Origin: an uncultured Planctomycetales bacterium
GTDB lineage: Bacteria; Planctomycetota; Planctomycetia; Pirellulales; S012-138
Assembly (NCBI GenBank): GCA_937982665.1
Contig: CALJLD010000286.1
Coordinates: 1-11,419 of the forward strand
Reading direction: 5' to 3'
DNA length: 11,419 nt
In this document: piece by piece, positions 1-6,304 of the stretch
Layout of the letters: each line of letters opens with the position of its first letter
Position numbering within the stretch: position 1 is the first letter of the stretch
Position numbers and translations under genes: made by a program
The notes under the pieces: model-generated
Told to the model about the DNA's origin: nothing
The model's database searches: none
Seen by the model: only the letters and a program-made list of their open reading frames with translations

Positions 1-38
1 AACCAGCCGCCGCCAAGGCAAGCCGGAAACTCGCGTGA
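1..38 (+). other. Possible 3' end of an upstream gene (partial)
   Basis: In the third forward frame the window opens in an Ala/Lys-rich reading frame (PAAAKASRKLA) that ends at a TGA at 36-38. This resembles the basic, alanine-rich tail of many bacterial proteins. The first frame is also open to a TGA at 55-57, so the choice of frame is uncertain and no function can be assigned. The remaining stretch up to the pepT start at 167 shows no gene. Confidence 0.25.
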
Positions 39-53
39 ATTGCGCGGCGTCGC

Positions 54-82
54 TTGACTTTCAGTATCGATCTCGCGACAAC
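54..82 (+). promoter_or_regulatory. Weak candidate promoter upstream of pepT
   Basis: TTGACT at 54-59 matches the sigma70 -35 box in five of six bases. A 17-base spacer leads to GACAAC at 77-82, a poor -10 with three of six matches. It lies about 85 bases before the pepT ATG, in an otherwise empty stretch. The -10 is weak enough that this may be chance. Confidence 0.2.
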
Positions 83-166
83 CGGGAGCAAGGGCTGCCC
101 ACGTCACAAAGCGTTGATGGCAGAACCCAAACGCCCAATGCTTGGATCCTTTTTGTGTCGGCTGCC

Positions 167-1414
167 ATGGTTCAAATCAACAAAGAACGGCTCTTGGAAC
201 GCTTTCTTCGGTACGTCGCTGTCGACACGATGGCCGTGGAAGACACCGATCATTACCCCAGTTCGCAAGGACAACTGGAATTGGGCAAGCAAGTCGTCGA
301 AGAGATGAAGGCAATCGGCATTGCAGATGCCGCGCAAGATGAGCATGGCATTGTGATGGGCACTGTTCCCGGCTCCGTGGATGGCGAGGTCCCCACAATC
401 GCATTCTGCGCGCACTTTGATACCTCTCCGGAAACCTCCGGCGCGGATATCAAACCGCAGATCATTCGCAACTACGCCGGCGGCGATATCAAACTGCCAG
501 GCGATTCGGCCAAGGTGATCACGCTGGCGGAAAATCCGGAACTTAATGATCTGCACGGTCAGACCATCATCACCACAGATGGCACAACACTACTCGGCGC
601 GGACGACAAAGCCGGGCTCGCGGCAATCATGGAAGCGGCTCAATGCATGCTGGAAGACACGGACCACAAACATGGCCCCGTTCGCTTGCTCTTCACTTGT
701 GATGAAGAAATTGGCCGTGGCGTGGATCATATTGACCTGAACAACGTCAATGCGACTGCCTGCTACACGCTGGACGGCGGCGGAAGCGATGTCATTGATG
801 AAGAAACGTTCTCGGCGGACCTGGCGATTGTTCACTGCCGCGGCATCAACATTCATCCGTCCATCGCCAAAGATAAGATGGTCAATGCCATCAAGATCGC
901 CGGACATTTCTTGGAACAGTTGCCCAAAGATGGCCGTAGTCCGGAAACGACTGAACACCGCGAAGGATTCGTCCACCCGTACGTCATTGACGGAGGAGTT
1001 GCCGAGGTCCAGATCAAAGTACTCTTGCGAGACTTCGACACACCGAAACTTGCCGAACACGCGGAGTTCCTTCGAGGGCTCGCCAAGAAGACGATGGCAG
1101 CTTTCCCGCGATCGGAAGTGGAAATCGAGATTCGCGAGCAGTACCGCAACATGGCCGATGGCCTGGCCAAAGAGCCGCGCGCCGTTGACTATGCCGTGGA
1201 AGCTTTCCAGCGACTGGGCCGCACCTCGCGCAAAGAGATTATTCGGGGCGGGACCGATGGTTCACGATTGACGGAGTTGGGCTTGCCAACGCCAAACCTG
1301 GCCACAGGCGAACACAACCCGCATTCGCCATTGGAATGGACGTGCCTGGAAGAGATGGCTCAAGCAGCTGCGGTAACAGTCTCAATCGCTGAAGTTTGGG
1401 CGGACAAGCGTTAA
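167..1414 (+). CDS. pepT: Peptidase T (tripeptide aminopeptidase, M20 family)
   Basis: This cytoplasmic di-zinc aminopeptidase removes the N-terminal residue from tripeptides during peptide turnover. The 415-residue product is close to the ~408 of E. coli PepT. Family metal-site motifs are all present: AHFDT with H83 and D85, GADDKAG with bridging D146, CDEE with catalytic E180 and ligand E181, LDGGG with D203, and NPH with H386 near the C terminus. The INIHP segment with H230 corresponds to the histidine of the lid/dimerisation domain, and RDFD and GGTDGS are also typical of PepT. I chose ATG 167 because its first residues (INKERLLERFLRYV) align with the family N terminus. The frame is open back to an ATG at 35, but those 44 residues have no PepT counterpart. 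No strong Shine-Dalgarno precedes 167. The next gene starts 31 bases after the stop on the same strand. Function is confident from the intact motifs. Confidence 0.95.
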   Translation: MVQINKERLLERFLRYVAVDTMAVEDTDHYPSSQGQLELGKQVVEEMKAIGIADAAQDEHGIVMGTVPGSVDGEVPTIAFCAHFDTSPETSGADIKPQIIRNYAGGDIKLPGDSAKVITLAENPELNDLHGQTIITTDGTTLLGADDKAGLAAIMEAAQCMLEDTDHKHGPVRLLFTCDEEIGRGVDHIDLNNVNATACYTLDGGGSDVIDEETFSADLAIVHCRGINIHPSIAKDKMVNAIKIAGHFLEQLPKDGRSPETTEHREGFVHPYVIDGGVAEVQIKVLLRDFDTPKLAEHAEFLRGLAKKTMAAFPRSEVEIEIREQYRNMADGLAKEPRAVDYAVEAFQRLGRTSRKEIIRGGTDGSRLTELGLPTPNLATGEHNPHSPLEWTCLEEMAQAAAVTVSIAEVWADKR

Positions 1415-1445
1415 CGCGGCATTGGGACTTGCGGTTTGAAAGTCA

Positions 1446-1895
1446 ATGCATCGACCGCGTACCGATTGGAAGCCTGTCACCGCCGAGTCTCGCCAGTTTT
1501 CGCTGGCCGAGTTATTGCTGGTTCTTACGGAAGCGGCCCTTTGCCTGGCGCTGCTGCAGATCGATCGTATCTCGATCTTCTCGCCAATCTTGCTGGGCAT
1601 GATCTTTCTGCTGCTGCATCTTTCGCGCTGGCGCGTTGCCCTGGGCGTGTATTTCGGCTGCCTTGTTGGTTGCGGTTTGATGTTGTTGCTCTCGATGGCG
1701 TTTCTGGGGGATTCGTTCCACGTTTGGATATTGTGGGGGCTGCTGATTGTGCCAATGTGCGCGCTCTACGGCGGCGCGCTGCATGCGGTCATTTCGCGAG
1801 AACAACTGTACGGATTGCACATCATAATTCTGCTTCTGCCGCTGTTCATGGTTGTGGTAACTTGTTGCACACCACCCTTCGGGCCGCCAAAGTAG
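1446..1895 (+). CDS. Small polytopic membrane protein, unknown function
   Basis: The 149-residue product is strongly hydrophobic. After a ~17-residue polar N terminus with several basic residues, apparent membrane segments fall at about 18-38, 44-59, 64-86, 92-113 and 124-141. I do not recognise a family or a catalytic motif. Runs of Leu/Ile/Val with charged residues confined to the ends and loops (R15/R16, R41, R61/R63, R118) look like a genuine inner-membrane protein. An overlapping plus-strand frame over the same DNA gives only an Arg/Ala/Cys-rich translation with no domain. The gene follows pepT by 31 bases and may be co-transcribed with it. The ribosome-binding site is weak (GAAAG a few bases before the ATG), so the exact start is uncertain. 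Confidence 0.65.
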   Translation: MHRPRTDWKPVTAESRQFSLAELLLVLTEAALCLALLQIDRISIFSPILLGMIFLLLHLSRWRVALGVYFGCLVGCGLMLLLSMAFLGDSFHVWILWGLLIVPMCALYGGALHAVISREQLYGLHIIILLLPLFMVVVTCCTPPFGPPK

Positions 1896-1928
1896 TTGAC
1901 GGGATAGGTTACACATCAAGCCAACACT

Positions 1929-1933
1929 GGAGG
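1929..1933 (+). promoter_or_regulatory. Strong Shine-Dalgarno that fixes a GTG start
   Basis: GGAGG at 1929-1933 sits six bases before a GTG at 1940-1942. This spacing selects the GTG as start of the lipoprotein gene, over the far upstream in-frame ATG at 1436 and the internal ATG at 1994. Confidence 0.75.
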
Positions 1934-1939
1934 CGAGAC

Positions 1940-2407
1940 GTGAGCGGCAGTACTTTGAACCATTCACGACATCTTTTGTTCTTGGTCACCTTGATGGCTC
2001 TCTTGATGAGCGGGTGTGACGCTGCGCCACAAGAGAATCAAGTGCCCAAGGGCAAAGTTGCTTCCGTCGGGGAGATGGACTTTGAAGCATGGGCACCGGA
2101 AGAATGGCTGGATCTTCCCTCATCTGACAAGTGCTTCGGAATCCCTAATGATTTCTTTGGGGGGCTTTCCTACGAACAAGAGCAACTTGTTCCCGACGCA
2201 ATGCGTGGAGTTTACTGTATTGAATCGGTCACACGGATTACCGAAGCCAAACTCTCCAAAAAACCACAAAGCAAAAACCCCGTCGCGGAAGAGGAACACG
2301 ATGGCCGACGCTTTGTGGCGCTCAGTGGATTTGTATGCATCGGTATGGAAGACGGCAGCGAAGCTTTGATGTCTACGATCGAACGCTATGAAATCGTGCC
2401 CGAATAG
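1940..2407 (+). CDS. Predicted lipoprotein, unknown function
   Basis: The 155-residue product starts at GTG 1940, set by a GGAGG six bases upstream. Residues 8-25 form a lipoprotein signal peptide: a short polar start with R10, a hydrophobic stretch from L12 to L22, and a lipobox-like MSGC ending in C26. Met at -3 is less usual than Leu. Residue +2 after the lipid-bearing cysteine is Asp (D27), which in E. coli would mean inner-membrane retention; whether that rule holds here is unknown. The mature part is acidic in its first half (DFEAWAPEEWLDLP), has a Lys-rich stretch at 104-112 and three more cysteines (C65, C93, C133). I recognise no family. It lies 44 bases downstream of the membrane-protein gene on the same strand and converges with the GTPase gene, leaving only 39 bases between them. 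Confidence 0.75.
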   Translation: MSGSTLNHSRHLLFLVTLMALLMSGCDAAPQENQVPKGKVASVGEMDFEAWAPEEWLDLPSSDKCFGIPNDFFGGLSYEQEQLVPDAMRGVYCIESVTRITEAKLSKKPQSKNPVAEEEHDGRRFVALSGFVCIGMEDGSEALMSTIERYEIVPE

Positions 2408-2446
2408 CCCAACGCTGCTCACAAATCGATGACTCCCACAACTTGA

Positions 2447-3634
2447 TTAAATCTGCGGAAAGCCAGGTGGCAAATCAGGGATCTCCGCACAAGCGAGTCT
2501 TGCCAAACTCAGCATGGCCTCATCAGGTTGATTCTCGTTCAGCGAGTTCATCGCCTGGTGGAGTAACGCCACTTGCCGCGTTGTGAATGGGACCGCATCA
2601 CCTGACTGCGGCGGCTGCGGGATCAGCTTACTTATGATGGCATCATTCAACTTGGCGATTCCTTCGCCGGTTGTTGCGCTTGTCGCAATGCCACCTTGCG
2701 GAGGTTCCGCATCGCCGATCAGATCGCATTTGTTGACAACGGTGATGCAGGGTGGGTCTGTCGGCGAAGTCGCTTGATCGGCCAATTGTTCGCCAAACAA
2801 CGTGTTTCCTTGGCAATCACGGATGTCAAATACGCGGACGATCAAGTCGGCTTGTTGCATCGCGGCCTTGCCGCGTTCAATTCCCGCCGATTCCAGTGAA
2901 TCATCGGCATTGCGCTGTCCGGCCGTGTCCGAAAATTCCACATGCCAGCCATGGAGCGCCGCTTGCGAGGTAACGACATCGCGAGTCGTGCCCGGCTCAG
3001 CATGGACGATCGAACGCTCGTAGCCAACGATGCGATTGATCAAACTGCTCTTGCCGACGTTGGGTGCTCCTACCAGGACGATCCGCCAAGGGCGAGTCAG
3101 CCGCTGGCCAAAACTGGATCGGCTGATGAGCTTTTGGATGGCTTGCAAAGCGACGTAAGAATCGCCTGCGGCAATTCGCCCGACAATCGCGGCGACTTCG
3201 CGCGCCAGAGCGCCATTCCACTGATCCAGCAGGATCAAAGCACATGACTCGGTTGTCGCTTCAGCCAGCGCCTGCCAGGCTTCAGCTTTGATCAGATCGC
3301 CTTCCGAATCTTCCGTGATCCAATCTGTCTGACTGACTTCCGTACATCCGGCTTCCTTGAGGTCATCGCAGATTGACGCCGGCGCTGCGACGCCGCCATG
3401 GCAGTTGATCTCCACATAATCGTCCGTCAAGCGACAGACGACGAGTTCTTCACCCTGCGAGTCTTTCCAGCGGCCAAACAAGATTCGCCGCAAAGGCATT
3501 TCGGCATTTGTCCGAGAAACCGTTGGCCGAAACAAATCACTGACGATTTGTTGGGCGTCGGTGCCGCGGACGCCAATCACGGCGATTGCCCCTTGCCCTG
3601 GCGGAGTCAACAAACTGTACGCTGTCACGCTCAT
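2447..3634 (-). CDS. Divergent MnmE/TrmE-like GTPase lacking the tRNA-modification motif
   Basis: The 395-residue product has MnmE architecture but is shorter than E. coli MnmE (454). Residues 1-112 resemble the folate-binding N domain (LLTPPGQGAIAVI, then YVEINCHGG at 73-81). A shortened helical region follows (about 113-183), then a G domain at about 184-340. G-domain motifs are intact: P-loop GAPNVGKSS (189-197) with potassium-coordinating N192, GTTRD (215-219), DTAG (236-239), NKCD (301-304) and SAT (319-321). Two hallmarks are missing. The C terminus ends in PPGFPQI instead of the Cys-x-Gly-Lys tail needed for wobble-uridine modification. The catalytic Glu of DTAGxRE (E282 in E. coli) is Asn242. 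It may therefore be a paralogue with another role rather than the tRNA-modifying enzyme, so I withhold the symbol mnmE. The start at 3634 overlaps the coaX stop as ATGA, implying translational coupling; a longer frame to 3742 lies entirely inside coaX. Confidence 0.85.
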   Translation of the reverse strand: MSVTAYSLLTPPGQGAIAVIGVRGTDAQQIVSDLFRPTVSRTNAEMPLRRILFGRWKDSQGEELVVCRLTDDYVEINCHGGVAAPASICDDLKEAGCTEVSQTDWITEDSEGDLIKAEAWQALAEATTESCALILLDQWNGALAREVAAIVGRIAAGDSYVALQAIQKLISRSSFGQRLTRPWRIVLVGAPNVGKSSLINRIVGYERSIVHAEPGTTRDVVTSQAALHGWHVEFSDTAGQRNADDSLESAGIERGKAAMQQADLIVRVFDIRDCQGNTLFGEQLADQATSPTDPPCITVVNKCDLIGDAEPPQGGIATSATTGEGIAKLNDAIISKLIPQPPQSGDAVPFTTRQVALLHQAMNSLNENQPDEAMLSLARLACAEIPDLPPGFPQI

Positions 3635-4443
3635 GATTTGGCATTTTGCACGGTGATCGCAATCCCCTGCAGAATCAGGTGCGGAAGGTGAATCGCATTG
3701 GCGGAAAGCAAATGGGCAACCTGTTTCGCGAACCCACCGCAAACATAGACCTCGTAGCGAGCGTTCGTGTCCGATGACAGTTCCCCGACCTGCCGGACAA
3801 TCAATTCGCGGATGGCGCCCACCGCGCCGAGGAACAGGCCGGATTTCATGGCCGCAACCGTGTCACGACCAATTGGCGCGATGGCATCGTCCAGCGACGC
3901 GACATCAAACGCCGGCAACGCGTCGGTCGCATCGTGAAGAGCTCGCGCGGATATGGCCAGGCCCGGGGCAATCGCTCCTCCTTGATAGGCTCCCTCGGAC
4001 GATACGACGTCGACCGTGATGGCCGTCCCCAAATCAACGATCGCAGCCATGGAATCATCCGTGCGAATCGCGTTAGCCGCCACTGCAGCTAACAATCGGT
4101 CCATGCCCACACGTTGCGGTTGGGGAACATCGATTGCCAGCGGCAAGTCATCCGAAGTCAGCAACTGGATATCACCGGCGAAACTGTGTTTGCGCAGCCA
4201 GTCGATCAGGTCAGCCGTGCGCGCGCGTTGCACACTACCGATCGCAAACTCGGCGTCCTGCCATTGATCCTCGTTCAGCCAGCCGCTGAGTTCGCGCAAT
4301 GAGTCCGGCGCCAAACTCACCACGCCAGTCGGTTCAGGCAATGCCTCGGATTTCGGTCCGTCGCACGGCAAGACGAAGCGGCCGAACTTCATTCGAGAGT
4401 TGCCGATATCCGCGGCGATGATGTGCTTCGCGCTGGTATTCAT
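3631..4443 (-). CDS. coaX: Type III pantothenate kinase
   Basis: CoaX phosphorylates pantothenate with ATP, the first committed step of coenzyme A synthesis, in the cytoplasm. The 270-residue product is slightly longer than the usual ~250-260. It has the ASKHA-fold phosphate-1 motif ADIGNSRMKFG (11-21, D12), the GMDR motif (113-116) with the catalytic Asp D115, and the second phosphate-binding region VDLGTAITVD (136-145). GGAIAPG (155-161) is the pantothenate-side loop, and CGG near residues 235-237 is the adenosine motif. Everything needed for catalysis appears present. The gene is the middle member of a minus-strand unit: cutA ends 18 bases upstream, and its own TGA overlaps the ATG of the GTPase gene by four bases. 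The start at 4443 puts the first beta strand (HIIAADIGNS) at the expected place. The Shine-Dalgarno is weak, so translation may depend on the upstream gene. Confidence 0.93.
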   Translation of the reverse strand: MNTSAKHIIAADIGNSRMKFGRFVLPCDGPKSEALPEPTGVVSLAPDSLRELSGWLNEDQWQDAEFAIGSVQRARTADLIDWLRKHSFAGDIQLLTSDDLPLAIDVPQPQRVGMDRLLAAVAANAIRTDDSMAAIVDLGTAITVDVVSSEGAYQGGAIAPGLAISARALHDATDALPAFDVASLDDAIAPIGRDTVAAMKSGLFLGAVGAIRELIVRQVGELSSDTNARYEVYVCGGFAKQVAHLLSANAIHLPHLILQGIAITVQNAKS

Positions 4444-4461
4444 ATGCCGAAGCCGCCAAGG

Positions 4462-4803
4462 TCAGGAGTCTGAATTGATCGACGGATCGGCCAGCACACT
4501 ATCCATCCACTTCAGGTAGTCCGATGAACCTTCGTTAATCTTGATCGAAAGAATCTCCGGCACGTCATAGTTGTGCACTTCGCGGATGGCGACTTCCGCC
4601 AAGGCGAACAGATCGATCCGACTCTTGGCAACACAGCGATATTCGCTCTGGGTCTGAACTTTCCCTTCCCACGAGAAGGTACTTTGCGCGGGCCCCATCA
4701 CCTGCACGCATGCAGCCAGACGACGTTCCACTAACGTCTTGGCGATCTCTTGAGCCACGGCTGGATCATCGGTTGTTGTCATGATCTGAATGTAATCCGA
4801 CAT
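4462..4803 (-). CDS. cutA: CutA family protein (divalent-cation tolerance protein CutA1)
   Basis: CutA1 proteins are small, very stable homotrimers with a ferredoxin-like fold, related in shape to PII signalling proteins. They were linked to divalent-metal tolerance in E. coli, but their true role is still debated. The 113-residue product matches the ~112 of E. coli. Conserved family elements are the AAC segment with C32, STFSWEGK (41-48), the E-V-H-x-Y-x-V-P-E motif at 75-83, and YLKWM (96-100). I chose ATG 4803 because the MSDYIQIMTTT start aligns with the family; an in-frame ATG at 4863 would add 20 residues without family support. It is the first gene of a minus-strand unit with coaX and the GTPase gene, and it diverges from the methyltransferase gene. 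Confidence 0.92.
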   Translation of the reverse strand: MSDYIQIMTTTDDPAVAQEIAKTLVERRLAACVQVMGPAQSTFSWEGKVQTQSEYRCVAKSRIDLFALAEVAIREVHNYDVPEILSIKINEGSSDYLKWMDSVLADPSINSDS

Positions 4804-4826
4804 GGCAGGTTTCCGTGGATGGCGTG

Positions 4827-4853
4827 ACAATACGCGATTCGACAGGTCTTCAA
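4827..4853 (-). promoter_or_regulatory. Weak candidate promoter for the cutA-coaX-GTPase unit
   Basis: Reading the minus strand, TTGAAG (4853-4848) is followed after 15 bases by TATTGT (4832-4827). The -10 matches consensus in four of six bases, but the spacer is shorter than ideal. It would start a short leader before the cutA ATG at 4803. It is plausible mainly by position, being the only intergenic space before the unit. Confidence 0.22.
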
Positions 4854-4910
4854 ACGGCGACACCAGAATAACGCGGGAATTGCCCAGGGAGAATGGCCGG
4901 CAAACTGCTG

Positions 4911-4939
4911 TTGGGGCATTCCTGCTTCTCCCCGATAAT
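4911..4939 (+). promoter_or_regulatory. Candidate sigma70-like promoter for the methyltransferase gene
   Basis: TTGGGG at 4911-4916 and GATAAT at 4934-4939 are separated by exactly 17 bases; the -10 matches in five of six positions. The predicted transcription start, near 4946, lies downstream of the ATG at 4893. If the promoter is real, translation must therefore begin at ATG 4998 or later. Confidence 0.35.
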
Positions 4940-4997
4940 TATCTCCAAGTCAATCAACACATTGGATGTTGATCTGTATCCGTGGTCCCGTTTCAAC

Positions 4998-6158
4998 ATG
5001 CAACACACGCCTTCACAATGTCTGGCCCCACAGCAGCAGGCCTCAAATTGCCAGGCCCCGCAGAGCCACGCCCAACAGAGCCGAGCCATCGACGAGTTCG
5101 CTCAGGCTCCTCGCGGAATTCGGCGGTGGGCAAATGCGGCGCGACGCCGGCTTGCCCAGTTCTTGCGCGGCCCAATGCCACCGCCACGATGGCACATCCA
5201 AGATGCATTCGACTATTGCCAACGGGAACTTGCCCCGACGAACCAGAGTTGTGATGTGGAGGCTTGGGCGATGTTGCCTGGTGCCTTGGAATCGCTACGA
5301 GAAGTTGCTGATTTGTATTCTCAGCCTGACTTGTTGGGTTTCCGATCAGAGCCCATTGAGCGCGTTCCCGAGCCAATGCCAACGAGTAACCCCAGCGCTT
5401 TGCTGGAGTTGGCGATGATGGCCGCCGAGGCTTTTGGCCATCAGCCGCCTGACTACGAGCGGCAAGCTTGGGCATGTAACGCACTTGAGCACTTGCGGAG
5501 TCTTCAGCAAGTCATTGGCATGATTGAAGACTTGCCGACGACAATGGCATTCTTAACGGCAGCGTATTGGCAAGCCCAAGCGGCATTTGCGGATGGAGCC
5601 TGGGAGTTTCCATCGGAAATCACTGAGCATGATGGGCGTGCGGTAACTGTACGCGAGTGGTGCAAAACCTTGCCTTCTGGCGCACGACTGCTTGACGCAG
5701 GTTGCGGCAAAGGGCGATATCTTCTGCAAATCCTTACGGAGCGAAGTGATCTGCAACTTGTAGGTGTGGATCTTGCCCAAGAAGCGCTGGATCAGTTGCC
5801 GGGCAGCGTCGAAGGCCGTTCCGGGCACTTGTTGAAACTTCCGGCCGTCACGGCCGAGTTTGATGCTGTGCTGTGCGTGGAAGCCTTGGAGCACGCATTG
5901 TTGCCCCGGCAAGCCACAGCCGAGCTTTGTCGTTCCGTCCGTCCTGGCGGAAGCATTCTGATCATCGACAAAGACCGCCGCTATCAAGCTCACAGTCAAT
6001 CGCAGCCTTGGGAGGCCTGGTTTTCCGTTCAGGACTTCCAGGAGTTGCTGGGCCCGGCTTGTGACCAGGTGACATGCGCGCGAGTTCGACATCAATCGGC
6101 TTGCCGGAAGAGATTGTTCCTGACCGCCACGGCCATCCGCGGCGCGGCAGATTCTTGA
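4998..6158 (+). CDS. Class I SAM-dependent methyltransferase with an uncharacterised N-terminal region
   Basis: From ATG 4998 the product has 386 residues. The C-terminal half is a Rossmann-fold methyltransferase. Motif I is LLDAGCGKGR (231-240, SAM-binding loop), an acidic residue ends strand 2 in VGVD (D258), motif IV is FDAVLCVEALEH (288-299), and RPGG (315-318) leads into strand 5. This pattern resembles small-molecule methyltransferases, but the acceptor cannot be told. The first ~220 residues match nothing I know: a Gln/Ser/Ala/Pro-rich start (1-30), a basic stretch (R42-R51) and probable helices with many Leu/Ala/Glu. The frame is open from an ATG at 4893, giving 421 residues. That start has AGGGAG only one base upstream, and a candidate promoter lies inside the extra segment, so I prefer 4998, although it has no clear Shine-Dalgarno either. 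The gene diverges from cutA. Confidence 0.8.
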   Translation: MQHTPSQCLAPQQQASNCQAPQSHAQQSRAIDEFAQAPRGIRRWANAARRRLAQFLRGPMPPPRWHIQDAFDYCQRELAPTNQSCDVEAWAMLPGALESLREVADLYSQPDLLGFRSEPIERVPEPMPTSNPSALLELAMMAAEAFGHQPPDYERQAWACNALEHLRSLQQVIGMIEDLPTTMAFLTAAYWQAQAAFADGAWEFPSEITEHDGRAVTVREWCKTLPSGARLLDAGCGKGRYLLQILTERSDLQLVGVDLAQEALDQLPGSVEGRSGHLLKLPAVTAEFDAVLCVEALEHALLPRQATAELCRSVRPGGSILIIDKDRRYQAHSQSQPWEAWFSVQDFQELLGPACDQVTCARVRHQSACRKRLFLTATAIRGAADS

Positions 6159-6177
6159 AACTGGCGAGTTTGGATGT

Positions 6178-6197
6178 CTGACTGCTAGCAGTGTCAG
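6178..6197. repeat. Palindrome with flanking inverted repeat between two genes
   Basis: ACTGCTAGCAGT at 6181-6192 is a perfect 12-base palindrome. CTGAC (6178-6182) and GTCAG (6193-6197) extend the symmetry imperfectly. It lies 20 bases after the methyltransferase stop and about 20 bases before a candidate -35 of the LysM gene. No T-run follows, so it is more like an operator or a weak hairpin than an intrinsic terminator. Confidence 0.35.
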
Positions 6198-6217
6198 CAG
6201 CGAATCCAAGCTGATCT

Positions 6218-6245
6218 TTGGCCAGAACGCTCCACGCGCTATCAT
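6218..6245 (+). promoter_or_regulatory. Candidate promoter for the LysM-protein gene
   Basis: TTGGCC at 6218-6223, a 16-base spacer and TATCAT at 6240-6245 (five of six -10 matches) would give a transcript starting near 6252. The leader would be about 50 bases before the ATG at 6305. A palindrome lies just upstream at 6181-6192. Confidence 0.33.
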
Positions 6246-6304
6246 TTCCCGACTGTTTGCCGCGCCTTGCTTTTCCGCTCACGCGCAAGCATTGGGAGAT
6301 TGCC

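Noticed and set aside
35..166. 44-residue extension of peptidase T
   Set aside because: Family members start at the equivalent of ATG 167 and the extension does not look like a signal peptide or known domain.
1436..1939. Upstream part of a 323-codon open frame leading into the lipoprotein gene
   Set aside because: The translation is Arg/Ala/Cys-rich without domains and lies over the membrane-protein gene. The strong Shine-Dalgarno at 1929-1933 and the lipoprotein signal peptide place the true start at GTG 1940.
2408..2446. Frameshifted remnant of the MnmE Cys-x-Gly-Lys tail downstream of the GTPase stop
   Set aside because: I translated the minus strand past the stop by eye and found no such motif in any frame, so a simple frameshift does not explain the missing tail.
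3635..3742. 36-residue N-terminal extension of the GTPase
   Set aside because: It lies inside coaX, has no family counterpart, and the ATGA overlap at 3631-3634 gives a natural start aligned with the family N terminus.
5010..5090. Possible short tandem repeat (CCCC-CAG/AGCC units) in the start of the methyltransferase gene
   Set aside because: Units are irregular in length and sequence; this looks like Gln/Ala/Ser/Pro codon bias rather than a true repeat array, and there is no spacer pattern for CRISPR.
5553..6245. 230-codon minus-strand frame opposite the methyltransferase gene
   Set aside because: No domain or start signal; it covers the coding DNA of well-supported SAM-binding motifs on the other strand.
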